From an uncultured Acetobacteraceae bacterium (GTDB taxonomy: Bacteria; Pseudomonadota; Alphaproteobacteria; Acetobacterales; Acetobacteraceae), in contig CALMVT010000602.1 of NCBI GenBank assembly GCA_937873175.1, positions 1 through 39,616 of the forward strand: a stretch of 39,616 nucleotides of DNA. The letters run 5' to 3'. The notes under the pieces were generated by a model. The model ran no database searches and had not been told where the DNA came from. It saw nothing but the letters and a program-made list of their open reading frames with translations. Every line of letters starts with the position of its first letter. Positions within the stretch are counted from its first letter, which is position 1. Shown here piece by piece: positions 27,173 to 34,806 of this stretch. The translations under genes and the position numbers were made by a program.

Positions 27173-28120
27173 ATGCGCAGCCATCTCGGCGGCCGGCTGC
27201 TGCAGGTCCTGCCGACGGTGCTGCTGGTCAGCCTTCTGGTGTTCGCGCTGCAGCAGCTCATGCCCGGCGACCCCGCCGTGGTGCTGGCGGGGGAGGAGCG
27301 CGGCGACCCCGCCGTGCTCGCGCAGATCCGCAGCGAGCTGTGGCTCGACCGCTCGCTGCCGGTGCAGTATTTCCATTGGATCGGCAACTTGCTGCGCGGC
27401 GACCTGGGGTTCAGTTGGCGCATCCGCCAGCCGGTGGCGTCCCTGGTGCTGACCAAACTGCCGGTGACGCTGCAGCTCGCCGCGATGGCGTTCGGAGTCG
27501 CGCTTCTCATCGGCGTGCCGGCGGGCATCCTGTCCGCGGTGAAGCGCAACACCGCCTGGGACTACGCGGCGAACCTGATCGGGCTGGCCGGGCTGTCCAC
27601 GCCGAATTTCTGGCTCGGCATCATGCTGATCCTGCTGGTGTCCGTGAAGCTTGGATGGCTGCCGCCGTCCGGCTACGTGCCGCTGACCGAGGACTGGCGG
27701 CAGTCGCTCGCCACCACGGTCATGCCGGCCTTCGTGCTGGGCAACGCCATCGCCGCCATCCTGATGCGCCACACGCGCAGCGCCATGCTGACGGCGCTCG
27801 ACCAGGACTTCGTGCGGACCGCACGGGCCAAGGGCCTGAGCGAGTGGGTCGTCGTGCTGCGCCACGCGTTCCGCAACGCGTTGGTGCCGGTCGTGACCTT
27901 GGGCGCGCTGGAACTCGGCACGCTGCTGTCCGGCGCGGTGCTGACCGAGCAGGTGTTCAGCATCCCAGGCTTCGGCAAGCTGGTCGTGGACGCGGTGTTC
28001 AACCGGGACTACCCCGTCGTGCAGGGCGTCGTGCTGGTCACGGCCTGCTTGTATATCCTGCTGAACCTGCTGGCCGACGTGCTCTACGTCGTCATCAACC
28101 CACGGCTGCGCGACGCATGA
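27173..28120 (+). CDS. ABC transporter permease, DppB/OppB-like
   Basis: The 315-residue product has six predicted helices: an N-terminal one at about 10-28, then a periplasmic segment with PGDPA and LWLDRSLPVQYFHWIGNLLRGDLG, and the BPD core. The ATPase-contact loop is RTARAKGLSEWVVVLRHAFRNALVP, and GAVLTEQVFSIPGFGKL is a strong DppB hallmark. It starts 2 bp after the binding-protein stop and overlaps the next permease in ATGA. Confidence 0.95.
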   Translation: MRSHLGGRLLQVLPTVLLVSLLVFALQQLMPGDPAVVLAGEERGDPAVLAQIRSELWLDRSLPVQYFHWIGNLLRGDLGFSWRIRQPVASLVLTKLPVTLQLAAMAFGVALLIGVPAGILSAVKRNTAWDYAANLIGLAGLSTPNFWLGIMLILLVSVKLGWLPPSGYVPLTEDWRQSLATTVMPAFVLGNAIAAILMRHTRSAMLTALDQDFVRTARAKGLSEWVVVLRHAFRNALVPVVTLGALELGTLLSGAVLTEQVFSIPGFGKLVVDAVFNRDYPVVQGVVLVTACLYILLNLLADVLYVVINPRLRDA

Positions 28121-28959
28121 GAACAAGCCCGACCGCTTTGGCGTTGCGCCGGTTCCGCGGGCGGCCGGCGGCGGTGCTGGGCTTCGTGGTCATCATCCTG
28201 TTCATCGTGGTCGCCGTCACCGCGCCGTTGATCGCACCGTATGACCCCGTCGCCACCAGTTGGACGGCCATACGCAAGGCGCCGTCCATGCAGCATTGGA
28301 TGGGCACGGACGAGAACGGGCGGGACGTGCTGTCCCGCGTGGTGTTCGGCGCTCGGGCGTCCTTGCTGGCCGGCGTCGTGTCCGTGCTGATCGCGGCCGG
28401 GGTGGGGGTGCCGGTCGGCCTGCTGGCCGGGTTCGCCGGAGGCGGGGTGGACGCGGTGATCGGTCGGGTGGTGGATGCGATGCTGGCGTGCCCGTTCCTG
28501 ATCTTGGCGATCGCGCTTGCGGCGTTCCTTGGCCCGGCGCTGACCAACGCCATGATCGCCATCGGCGTGACAGCCGCGCCGGTGTTCGCCCGCGTCGCCC
28601 GCAGCGCCACCATGGATACGATGACTTACGATTATGTCGAGGCCGCCCGCGCCGTGGGCAACCCGCCCTGGCGCGTAGCTTTGCGCCACGTCGCGCCCAA
28701 CATCGTGCCGCCGGTGCTGGTGCAGGCGACGCTCGCCATCGCGCTGGCGATCATCGCGGAGGCCAGCCTGTCTTTTCTCGGCCTCGGCCAGCAGCCGCCG
28801 GCGCCGAGCTGGGGCAGCATGCTCAACTCGGCGCAGCGTTTCCTGACCCAGGCGCCCTGGCTCGCGGTGTTCCCGGGTGCGGCCATCTTCCTGGCGGTGC
28901 TGGCGTTCAACCTGGTCGGCGACGGCCTGCGAGACGCGCTTGATCCTCGGCGCCGCTGA
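28117..28959 (+). CDS. ABC transporter permease, DppC/OppC-like
   Basis: The 280-residue partner permease has the short N-terminal OppC_N segment (RFRGRPAAVLGFVVI, then IAPYDPVATSW). The family motif HWMGTDENGRDVLSRVVFGAR follows at about 60-80, then the BPD core with YVEAARAVGNPPWRVALRHVAPN as ATPase contact. It ends LVGDGLRDALDPRRR, a typical DppC tail. The operon ends here without DppD/DppF ATPases; an alcohol dehydrogenase gene follows 103 bp later, same strand. Confidence 0.95.
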   Translation: MRTSPTALALRRFRGRPAAVLGFVVIILFIVVAVTAPLIAPYDPVATSWTAIRKAPSMQHWMGTDENGRDVLSRVVFGARASLLAGVVSVLIAAGVGVPVGLLAGFAGGGVDAVIGRVVDAMLACPFLILAIALAAFLGPALTNAMIAIGVTAAPVFARVARSATMDTMTYDYVEAARAVGNPPWRVALRHVAPNIVPPVLVQATLAIALAIIAEASLSFLGLGQQPPAPSWGSMLNSAQRFLTQAPWLAVFPGAAIFLAVLAFNLVGDGLRDALDPRRR

Positions 28960-28981
28960 TCCCGGTCACGGAGGTCTGCCA

Positions 28982-29008
28982 ATGTACCGACCGCGCGGCA
29001 CGGCTTGA
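28982..29008 (+). other. Possible 8-codon upstream open frame before the alcohol dehydrogenase
   Basis: ATG 28982 starts a frame reading MYRPRGTA and a TGA, with GGAGG eight bases before the ATG. It sits 54 bp ahead of the dehydrogenase start. It could be a leader peptide coupling translation to expression, or chance. There is no conservation information here. Confidence 0.2.
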
Positions 29009-29062
29009 CCGCAGGGCGCCGCGGGGGTCCGATGCGCAGTATAAGAACTGGAGGGACGGACA

Positions 29063-30121
29063 ATGCGCGCATGGGCAGTGGTCGAGAACGGAGCGGACCT
29101 GCAAGAGCTGGAGCTGCCGACGCCGGAGCCGCAGGGCACAGAGGTGTTGCTGGAAGTCACGCATTGCGGGGTGTGCCATTCCGATCTGCATATCTGGGAG
29201 GGCCATTATGACCTGGGCGGCGGCAAGCAGATGTCGCTCAAGGACCGCGGCGTGGTGTTGCCGCTGGCGATGGGGCACGAGATTATCGGGCGCGTCGCGA
29301 AGCTCGGCCCCGATGCGGCCGGCGTGGCCGTGGGCGATGTGCGGATTGTGTTCCCTTGGCTGGGCTGCGGCCAATGCGACCGCTGCTTAGCGGAGGAGGA
29401 CAACATGTGCACGGTCGCCAGCCGCAGCCTGGGCGTTTACCAGAACGGCGGCTACGGCACGCATGTCGTGGCGCCGCATCCGCGCCATCTGATCGAACTC
29501 GGCACGCTCGACCCGGCGGTTGCGGCGACCTATGCCTGCTCCGGCGTCACCGTGTACTCCGCCGTGCGCAAGGTGCTGCCAATGCCGCCAACCGAGCCGA
29601 TCGTCCTGATCGGCGCCGGCGGGCTGGGCCTGAACGCCATCGAAATCCTAAAGGCCCTGGGCCACAAGAACATTGTCACGGTGGATCTCAGCGCGGAGAA
29701 GCTGAAGGCAGCGACGGCCGCGGGTGCCACGGCGGTGGTGGACGCGAGCACGCCGGGCACGGCCGAGCGCATCATGGACGCCTGCAACGGGCCGGTCGCG
29801 GCTATTATCGATTTGGTGAACGGTACGGCAACGGCGGCGTTTGCGTTTCCGGCCCTAAGGAAGGGCGGCAAGCTGATCCAGGTCGGCCTGTTCGGCGGTT
29901 CCATGACGCTGCCGCTGCCGTTGATGGCGATACGTGCGCTGACGGTTCAGGGTAGCTACGTCGGCAACCCGAAGGAGCTGCGGGAACTCGTGACGTTGGC
30001 GCAAAACGGCGGCATTACGCCCTTGCCGATTACCTCGCTTCCGCAATCCAAGGCAACGGAGGCCCTGCATCGCCTACGTGACGGCAAAGTCACCGGCCGA
30101 ATTGTCCTGACCGCGGCTTGA
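29063..30121 (+). CDS. Zinc-dependent alcohol dehydrogenase (MDR family)
   Basis: A 352-residue medium-chain dehydrogenase. Catalytic zinc ligands are visible in GVCHSD (C38) and GHE (H71, E72). The structural zinc site has four cysteines at 102, 105, 108 and 116, and the NAD(P)-binding motif GAGGLGLNAI lies near 183-192. It probably oxidises a primary or secondary alcohol or the reverse; substrate is open. An insertion-like stretch DLGGGKQMSLKDRG at about 50-63 precedes the GHE region, a pattern seen in some proteobacterial homologues. GGAGGG precedes the ATG. The stop directly abuts that of the small HTH gene. Confidence 0.93.
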   Translation: MRAWAVVENGADLQELELPTPEPQGTEVLLEVTHCGVCHSDLHIWEGHYDLGGGKQMSLKDRGVVLPLAMGHEIIGRVAKLGPDAAGVAVGDVRIVFPWLGCGQCDRCLAEEDNMCTVASRSLGVYQNGGYGTHVVAPHPRHLIELGTLDPAVAATYACSGVTVYSAVRKVLPMPPTEPIVLIGAGGLGLNAIEILKALGHKNIVTVDLSAEKLKAATAAGATAVVDASTPGTAERIMDACNGPVAAIIDLVNGTATAAFAFPALRKGGKLIQVGLFGGSMTLPLPLMAIRALTVQGSYVGNPKELRELVTLAQNGGITPLPITSLPQSKATEALHRLRDGKVTGRIVLTAA

Positions 30122-30421
30122 TCAAGCCAACCGCTCGTCCCGCATGGCGCGCGGCCGCTGGTTGCGCGCCATGGCCCCGGTCGGCGTGTGCGCCGCCATG
30201 CGCCGCATGAGCGGTAGGGCATAGCCCAAGCGGCGCACCAGTTCCGCAGTGATCAAGATTTCTGCTCGGATAGCACCGCTATACCAGAGGCGGTAGGCTG
30301 ATCCGGTAAGGCCCAGGATGCCGCAACGCTCCTGATTTGGTAGGCCAAGAAGATTGGCAAGGCCATCAAGCTCACGAACCGCCGCAGAAACCTGCTCTGG
30401 CGTTCTCAATCCCTCAGACAT
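30122..30421 (-). CDS. Small HTH-like protein, possible MbcA/ParS/Xre-type antitoxin-like regulator
   Basis: The 99-residue product is mostly helical. Residues about 20-70 read like a compact helix-turn-helix: LANLLGLPNQERCGILGLTGSAYRLWYSG, with GLTGSAYRLWYSG in the recognition position, then LVRRLGYALPLMRRMA. This pattern recalls Xre/MbcA-type small DNA-binding proteins, some of which are antitoxins, but the match is loose and no RES-domain toxin is nearby. GGGGAGC precedes the ATG. A good promoter with three CGTGA(A/C)A repeats lies upstream, partly inside the otsA 3' end. It is convergent with the dehydrogenase with no gap. Confidence 0.6.
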   Translation of the reverse strand: MSEGLRTPEQVSAAVRELDGLANLLGLPNQERCGILGLTGSAYRLWYSGAIRAEILITAELVRRLGYALPLMRRMAAHTPTGAMARNQRPRAMRDERLA

Positions 30422-30489
30422 CCTGCAGCTCCCCGCTTACAAAGAGCACAGTAACGATATCTTACCGAAATGGAAGCGTTTTTCACGAA

Positions 30490-30518
30490 ATTATGACGGA
30501 AAATTTCACGGCTGTCAC
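30490..30518 (-). promoter_or_regulatory. Promoter with operator-like repeats for the small HTH gene
   Basis: On the minus strand GTGACA (30518-30513) and CATAAT (30495-30490) are 17 bases apart, each one base off the sigma-70 consensus. Transcription would start near 30483, about 60 bases before the ATG. Three CGTGA(A/C)A copies, at 30519-30513, 30510-30504 and 30487-30481, cover the -35 box, the spacer and the start region, which would suit a repressor. The -35 box overlaps the otsA stop. Function is inferred. Confidence 0.55.
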
Positions 30519-32035
30519 GACATGTGCGGTGGACGCAAAGCAGTCGAGCCGTCAGTTAGGTCAACATCCCTGCCGCCCAAAGGACGTGCGATCAGGCCCA
30601 ACGGGTTAGCCATCGCCAAAGCGCCCTTGTCGCCGCCTGAAACGCCGCGCGCATGCAAAGGTGCTGCGGCCGTGCGCAGCAACGCGCCGACGAACGAGCG
30701 ACCCCAGGCCAAGGCGGAGGCGCCCTGAATAGCCGTCCAGCTTTCCCGCCAACGCGCTTGGCGGTCTGCGAGGCTCATGGTCAGCGCGGCGTCCAACGCA
30801 TCCGCCATTTCATCAGCGTCATGCGGGTTGACGATCAACGCGGCGCCAAGCTGCCTCGCGGCACCCGCAAAGCGAGACAGGATCAGCACCCCAGGGTCCT
30901 GCGGGTCCTGGGCGGCGACATACTCCTTAGCAACCAGGTTCATGCCGTCCCGCAACGGCGTCACCAGTCCGACCCGAGCCTCCCGCATGTAGCCGGCAAT
31001 AGTGCTGCGAGCGCCCGCGCGGGCCACAAGACGCAACGGCATCCAGTCGGGCTCACTGAACTCGCTGTTGATGCTGCCGGCTTCCCGCTCCACTGCATTG
31101 CGCAGGTCGCGGTAAGCGATCACGTCTTTGCGCGACTCGGCGGCAATCTGCAGGAACGTCACCCGGCGCCGCAACTCCGGCCGCGTTTCCAGCAAGCGCC
31201 GATACCCGGCGACCCGCTGCAGCAAACCCTTTGTCGGGTCCATGCGGTCAACCCCGAGCACCAGGCGCTGCCCGCCCAGGCTCCGTCGCAGCCGTTCCGT
31301 CGGCGCCGCGCGCCAGGCGTCCTCCGCAATCGCGGCAAAGTCGTGCGCCTCGATCTCGACCGGAAACACGCCGAGGCGAACCCGCCGCCCGCCGACGCTC
31401 AGCCAGCCGTTCGGCATCCGCACCGCGTCGCCAATGCGGCAGGCAACCTCGGCGAAGTTCTCGACGTCATTCTCGGTTTGGAAACCGAGCAGGTCCGCCG
31501 CGAGCAGGTCCCGAAGCAACGCGCCCGCTTCCGGCACGCTGGCCAGCATGTCGGCGGACGGGAACGGGATGTGCAGAAAGAAGCCGATCGGCGCCCGCAC
31601 GCCCCTGGAGCGCAGGGCCTGGGGCATGCCCATGAGATGGTAGTCATGAATCCAGATCAGGTCGTCCGCCCGCAGCATAGGCTGCAGCGCTTCCGCAAGC
31701 CGCTCGTTCACCTGGCGGTAAATCTGCGCGTTGCGCCGGTCGAACGTCATAAGTTCCGGCATCGAGTGTAGCAGCGGCCAAAGCGTGCTGTTGGAAAACT
31801 CGTTGTAGTAGCGCTCGTGCTCTTCGGCCGTGAGGTCGATGGTCGCGTACTTGACACGACCCGACTCAGCCAAACGGACCGGCCCGGGAGCCTCCGACAG
31901 GTTGCCGCTCCAGCCGAACCACACGCCGCCCCGACGTTCCATCAAAGCTTCAAGCGCAACGGCCAGGCCCCCCGCCTGCGCACCCGCTGCCGCCGGCGCA
32001 GGGACGCGGTTGCTGACAACGACGAGGCGGTTCAC
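30515..32035 (-). CDS. otsA: Trehalose-6-phosphate synthase
   Basis: OtsA (GT20, EC 2.4.1.15) makes trehalose 6-phosphate from UDP-glucose and glucose 6-phosphate. The 506-residue product starts VVVSNRVP and contains WIHDYHLMGMP, FFLHIPFPS, VDRMDPTKGL (Arg and Lys that hold UDP-glucose) and LRDGMNLVAKEYVAAQ. It is about 30 residues longer than E. coli OtsA because of a C-terminal tail. The start is GTG 32035, overlapping the treY stop in GTGA. The matching phosphatase OtsB is not in the window. Last gene of the glgB-treZ-malQ-treY-otsA run. Confidence 0.96.
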   Translation of the reverse strand: MNRLVVVSNRVPAPAAAGAQAGGLAVALEALMERRGGVWFGWSGNLSEAPGPVRLAESGRVKYATIDLTAEEHERYYNEFSNSTLWPLLHSMPELMTFDRRNAQIYRQVNERLAEALQPMLRADDLIWIHDYHLMGMPQALRSRGVRAPIGFFLHIPFPSADMLASVPEAGALLRDLLAADLLGFQTENDVENFAEVACRIGDAVRMPNGWLSVGGRRVRLGVFPVEIEAHDFAAIAEDAWRAAPTERLRRSLGGQRLVLGVDRMDPTKGLLQRVAGYRRLLETRPELRRRVTFLQIAAESRKDVIAYRDLRNAVEREAGSINSEFSEPDWMPLRLVARAGARSTIAGYMREARVGLVTPLRDGMNLVAKEYVAAQDPQDPGVLILSRFAGAARQLGAALIVNPHDADEMADALDAALTMSLADRQARWRESWTAIQGASALAWGRSFVGALLRTAAAPLHARGVSGGDKGALAMANPLGLIARPLGGRDVDLTDGSTALRPPHMS

Positions 32036-34806
32036 CTCAGCTCCATCAAGGCTACTGGCAGGCGGCCTAAGAGTTCGGATAGGGACAGGCGCGTTGTGCT
32101 CATGGTTCTCACCTCTCCGTCCAAAATGTGCACAAGCCTCCGATCAGCCAGGCTGCGTGGCAATAAAACATCAGTTTCCCGCCAATTGCCAGCTTGGACG
32201 AGCGGCTTGTCAGCCGACGGGTCAACGGCCATTGACAGCCGAGTGCCAACCACAATGGCGGAACGGCCCTCATGCACGCGCGCGAAGGCCAGGGCATGGT
32301 CGGCGAACGGCCCATCCAGGCGAAGGGGGGTGTAGCTGCCCTGGGTGAACAGGCCGGGTGCCCGGGCGCGCAACGCGAGCGTGCGGGCGATGACGGCCTG
32401 CTTCACCCGGCCGTCGCGCCAGGATGGCAGCAACGAGGCCGGCTCCTCCGTCGCTTGAAGGGCTGCTTGCCGCGTCGCGAAGTCGACCGGGCGCCGATTG
32501 TCGGGATCGACCAGGCTGAAATCCCAGAACTCGGTTCCTTGATACAGGTCCGGGACGCCTGGGCTGGTGAGGCGCAGCAAGGTCTGCGTCAGGCTGTTGA
32601 TCGCGCCCGCCGGGGCAATGCGGCCGGCGAAGCTCGCGAGTTCGCCGGCCATGTTCACGCTACGCCCGGCATCGAGCAGGCCCGCCAGGAAACTGCGGCA
32701 GGCGCCCTCGTAGTCGGTGTCCGGCACGGTCCAGCTCGTGCGGCGCTTCGCTTCGCGCAGCGCCTTTTCCTGCCAGCCGGCCACCCGGGTTTCAAACGCC
32801 GACAGCCCTTCGGCATCGTCCGGCGCCAGATCGAGCGGCCAAGCGGCCACCAGGGTCTGGTAGAGCATGATCTCGTCGGCAGCGTCCGGCGCCGGGCCGT
32901 CGAGGTCGCGCTTGAGGGGGGCATTGAGCCGCGTCCACCGCTGCAGCGCCGCTTCCCACTCGGACGGGATTTCGCTGAGCACGGCAAGCCGGGCGCGAGT
33001 ATCCTCGCCGCGCTTGTGGTCGTGGGTCGCCGTGGCCAGCAAGGCCAGCGGGAAGCGCTTCTGCCGATCCTTGTTGGCCGCGTGGAATGCCGCCGGGCTG
33101 AGGCACCATTGCGACGGCTCGCTGCCGACCTCGTTGCGGGACAACAGGCGGCCGTATCGGTAGAATGCCGTGTCTTCCACCGACTTTGCCGCGGTCGGGG
33201 CGGAAAGCTGCTGGAACTTCACCATCGCCCGGAGCCGTTCCTGCCGCTGCGTGCCGGCCGGGACGCTGCGCAGGCCAGTGCCGGACAGCCATTCGCCCAC
33301 CAGCTCCAGCAAGGGCCGGTCGGCGACGCGCACCGTGCGGCGCGCCCCGGCCATGGCCCAGTCCATGACCCGCTGGTCCGTGGGCGTGATGCCGCCCGGG
33401 CCGGCGTAGATGCGATACACGTGGAAATGCACCAGCAGTTCCGTCAGCGTGTTGCGTATGGCGGTCAGCGTGTAATCCCGGGTCGTCAGGTTGCGCCGGG
33501 CAACCCGGTGCAGCGCCGACGCTGTGACGAACAGCTCGCTGCTCAGGTTTTCCCGCAGGATCTGACGGCGTGCGGGCATCGCCTCGTCATCGAACACGCC
33601 GGGCCGCCCGGTCAGGCCGGTCCACAGCGCCGTCAACGACTCCTCGCCGGCCGAGTCGTGCAGCACCGCGGCGGCGTCGTTCATGAAGTCGTAGCCGGTG
33701 GTCCCGTCGGTCAGCCAGTCGCTGGCCAGGCGCTCATGCGGAGCCAGGATCTTCTCGATCCATAGCACGACCGGTTCGTCCCGGAGTTCGGCCGGGCGGG
33801 ACAGCGCCACGGTCTGCAGGCGGCGGCGCAGCTTACGGCAATAATCGCGTGGGCTGGCCAGGCCATCGACGTGGTCGATGCGCACGCCGTCGATCAGGCC
33901 CTCGGCATACAAGCGGAACACGGTGCGGTGCGTCGCTTCAAACACCTCCGGCTGCTCGACCCGCACGCCGGCCAGGCCGTTCACGTCGAAGAAGCGGCGC
34001 CAGTTGATCTCATCTGCGGCTGCCCGCCACCAGGCCAGGCGGTAATGCTGGCGCTCCAAGAGACGATGCAGGCGGTCCAGCCCACCGGGGGTACTAACCG
34101 CATAGGCCCGCAGGCATTCCTCGATCCCCGCGCGGTAAACCGGCTCCAGCAATTCGTGCCGGGCGGTCTCAGCCTGCTTGCGGGTGGTCTCCCGGCCGCC
34201 GGTGCCGAGGTCCGCGAAGGCCCGCGCGGCCGGTTCCAGCGGGCCGCCCACGGTCAGCAGGACGGCCGCGTAATCGCGCGGGCTGATCGGGAAACGGTGG
34301 TCGTAATAACCGACGAACAAGCGGCCGTCGCGGTCATCGAAACGCAGCACCAGTTCGCCGCGCTCCAGGCACTCGCCATAGGAGCTGCCGAGGAATGGCG
34401 CCAGCATGCGGCCGCGCAGCGACGGGTCGGGCGGGTCCCAGTCGATGTCGAAGTACTCGGCATACGGGCTGGCGCGGCCCCATTCCAGCACGTCCAGCCA
34501 CCAGCCGTTGTCGTTGCCGCCGACCCCCATGTGGTTCGGCACGATGTCGAGGATCAGGCCCATCTCCTGCGCGCGCAGCGTCGCCACGAGTCGGCGCAGC
34601 GCCTCCTCGCCGCCGAGTTCCGGGTTGATCGTGTCGTGGTCCACGATGTCGTAGCCATGCGTTGACCCGGCACGCGCCGTCAGCAACGGGGACGCATACA
34701 GATGGCTGATGCCCAACCGGGCATAGTACGGCACCAAGGCCGTCGCGTGGTCCAGGGTAAAGTCGCGGTGGAATTGCAGGCGGGCGGTCGCGGAGAGAGG
34801 CTTCAT
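32032..34806 (-). CDS. treY: Maltooligosyl trehalose synthase
   Basis: TreY (GH13, EC 5.4.99.15) rearranges the reducing end of a glucan into an alpha,alpha-1,1 link. The 924-residue product begins with the family region YYARLGISHLYASPLLTARAGSTHGYD. It carries the GH13 residues in GVRIDHVDGL (nucleophile Asp), LWIEKILAPHE (acid/base Glu) and ATHDHKRGEDTRARL (third Asp), with the DLYQGTEFWDFSLVDPDNRRPVD segment, split by a few residues, near the C-terminus. It overlaps malQ upstream (ATGA) and otsA downstream. TreZ, two genes upstream, releases the trehalose. Confidence 0.97.
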   Translation of the reverse strand: MKPLSATARLQFHRDFTLDHATALVPYYARLGISHLYASPLLTARAGSTHGYDIVDHDTINPELGGEEALRRLVATLRAQEMGLILDIVPNHMGVGGNDNGWWLDVLEWGRASPYAEYFDIDWDPPDPSLRGRMLAPFLGSSYGECLERGELVLRFDDRDGRLFVGYYDHRFPISPRDYAAVLLTVGGPLEPAARAFADLGTGGRETTRKQAETARHELLEPVYRAGIEECLRAYAVSTPGGLDRLHRLLERQHYRLAWWRAAADEINWRRFFDVNGLAGVRVEQPEVFEATHRTVFRLYAEGLIDGVRIDHVDGLASPRDYCRKLRRRLQTVALSRPAELRDEPVVLWIEKILAPHERLASDWLTDGTTGYDFMNDAAAVLHDSAGEESLTALWTGLTGRPGVFDDEAMPARRQILRENLSSELFVTASALHRVARRNLTTRDYTLTAIRNTLTELLVHFHVYRIYAGPGGITPTDQRVMDWAMAGARRTVRVADRPLLELVGEWLSGTGLRSVPAGTQRQERLRAMVKFQQLSAPTAAKSVEDTAFYRYGRLLSRNEVGSEPSQWCLSPAAFHAANKDRQKRFPLALLATATHDHKRGEDTRARLAVLSEIPSEWEAALQRWTRLNAPLKRDLDGPAPDAADEIMLYQTLVAAWPLDLAPDDAEGLSAFETRVAGWQEKALREAKRRTSWTVPDTDYEGACRSFLAGLLDAGRSVNMAGELASFAGRIAPAGAINSLTQTLLRLTSPGVPDLYQGTEFWDFSLVDPDNRRPVDFATRQAALQATEEPASLLPSWRDGRVKQAVIARTLALRARAPGLFTQGSYTPLRLDGPFADHALAFARVHEGRSAIVVGTRLSMAVDPSADKPLVQAGNWRETDVLLPRSLADRRLVHILDGEVRTMSTTRLSLSELLGRLPVALMELR

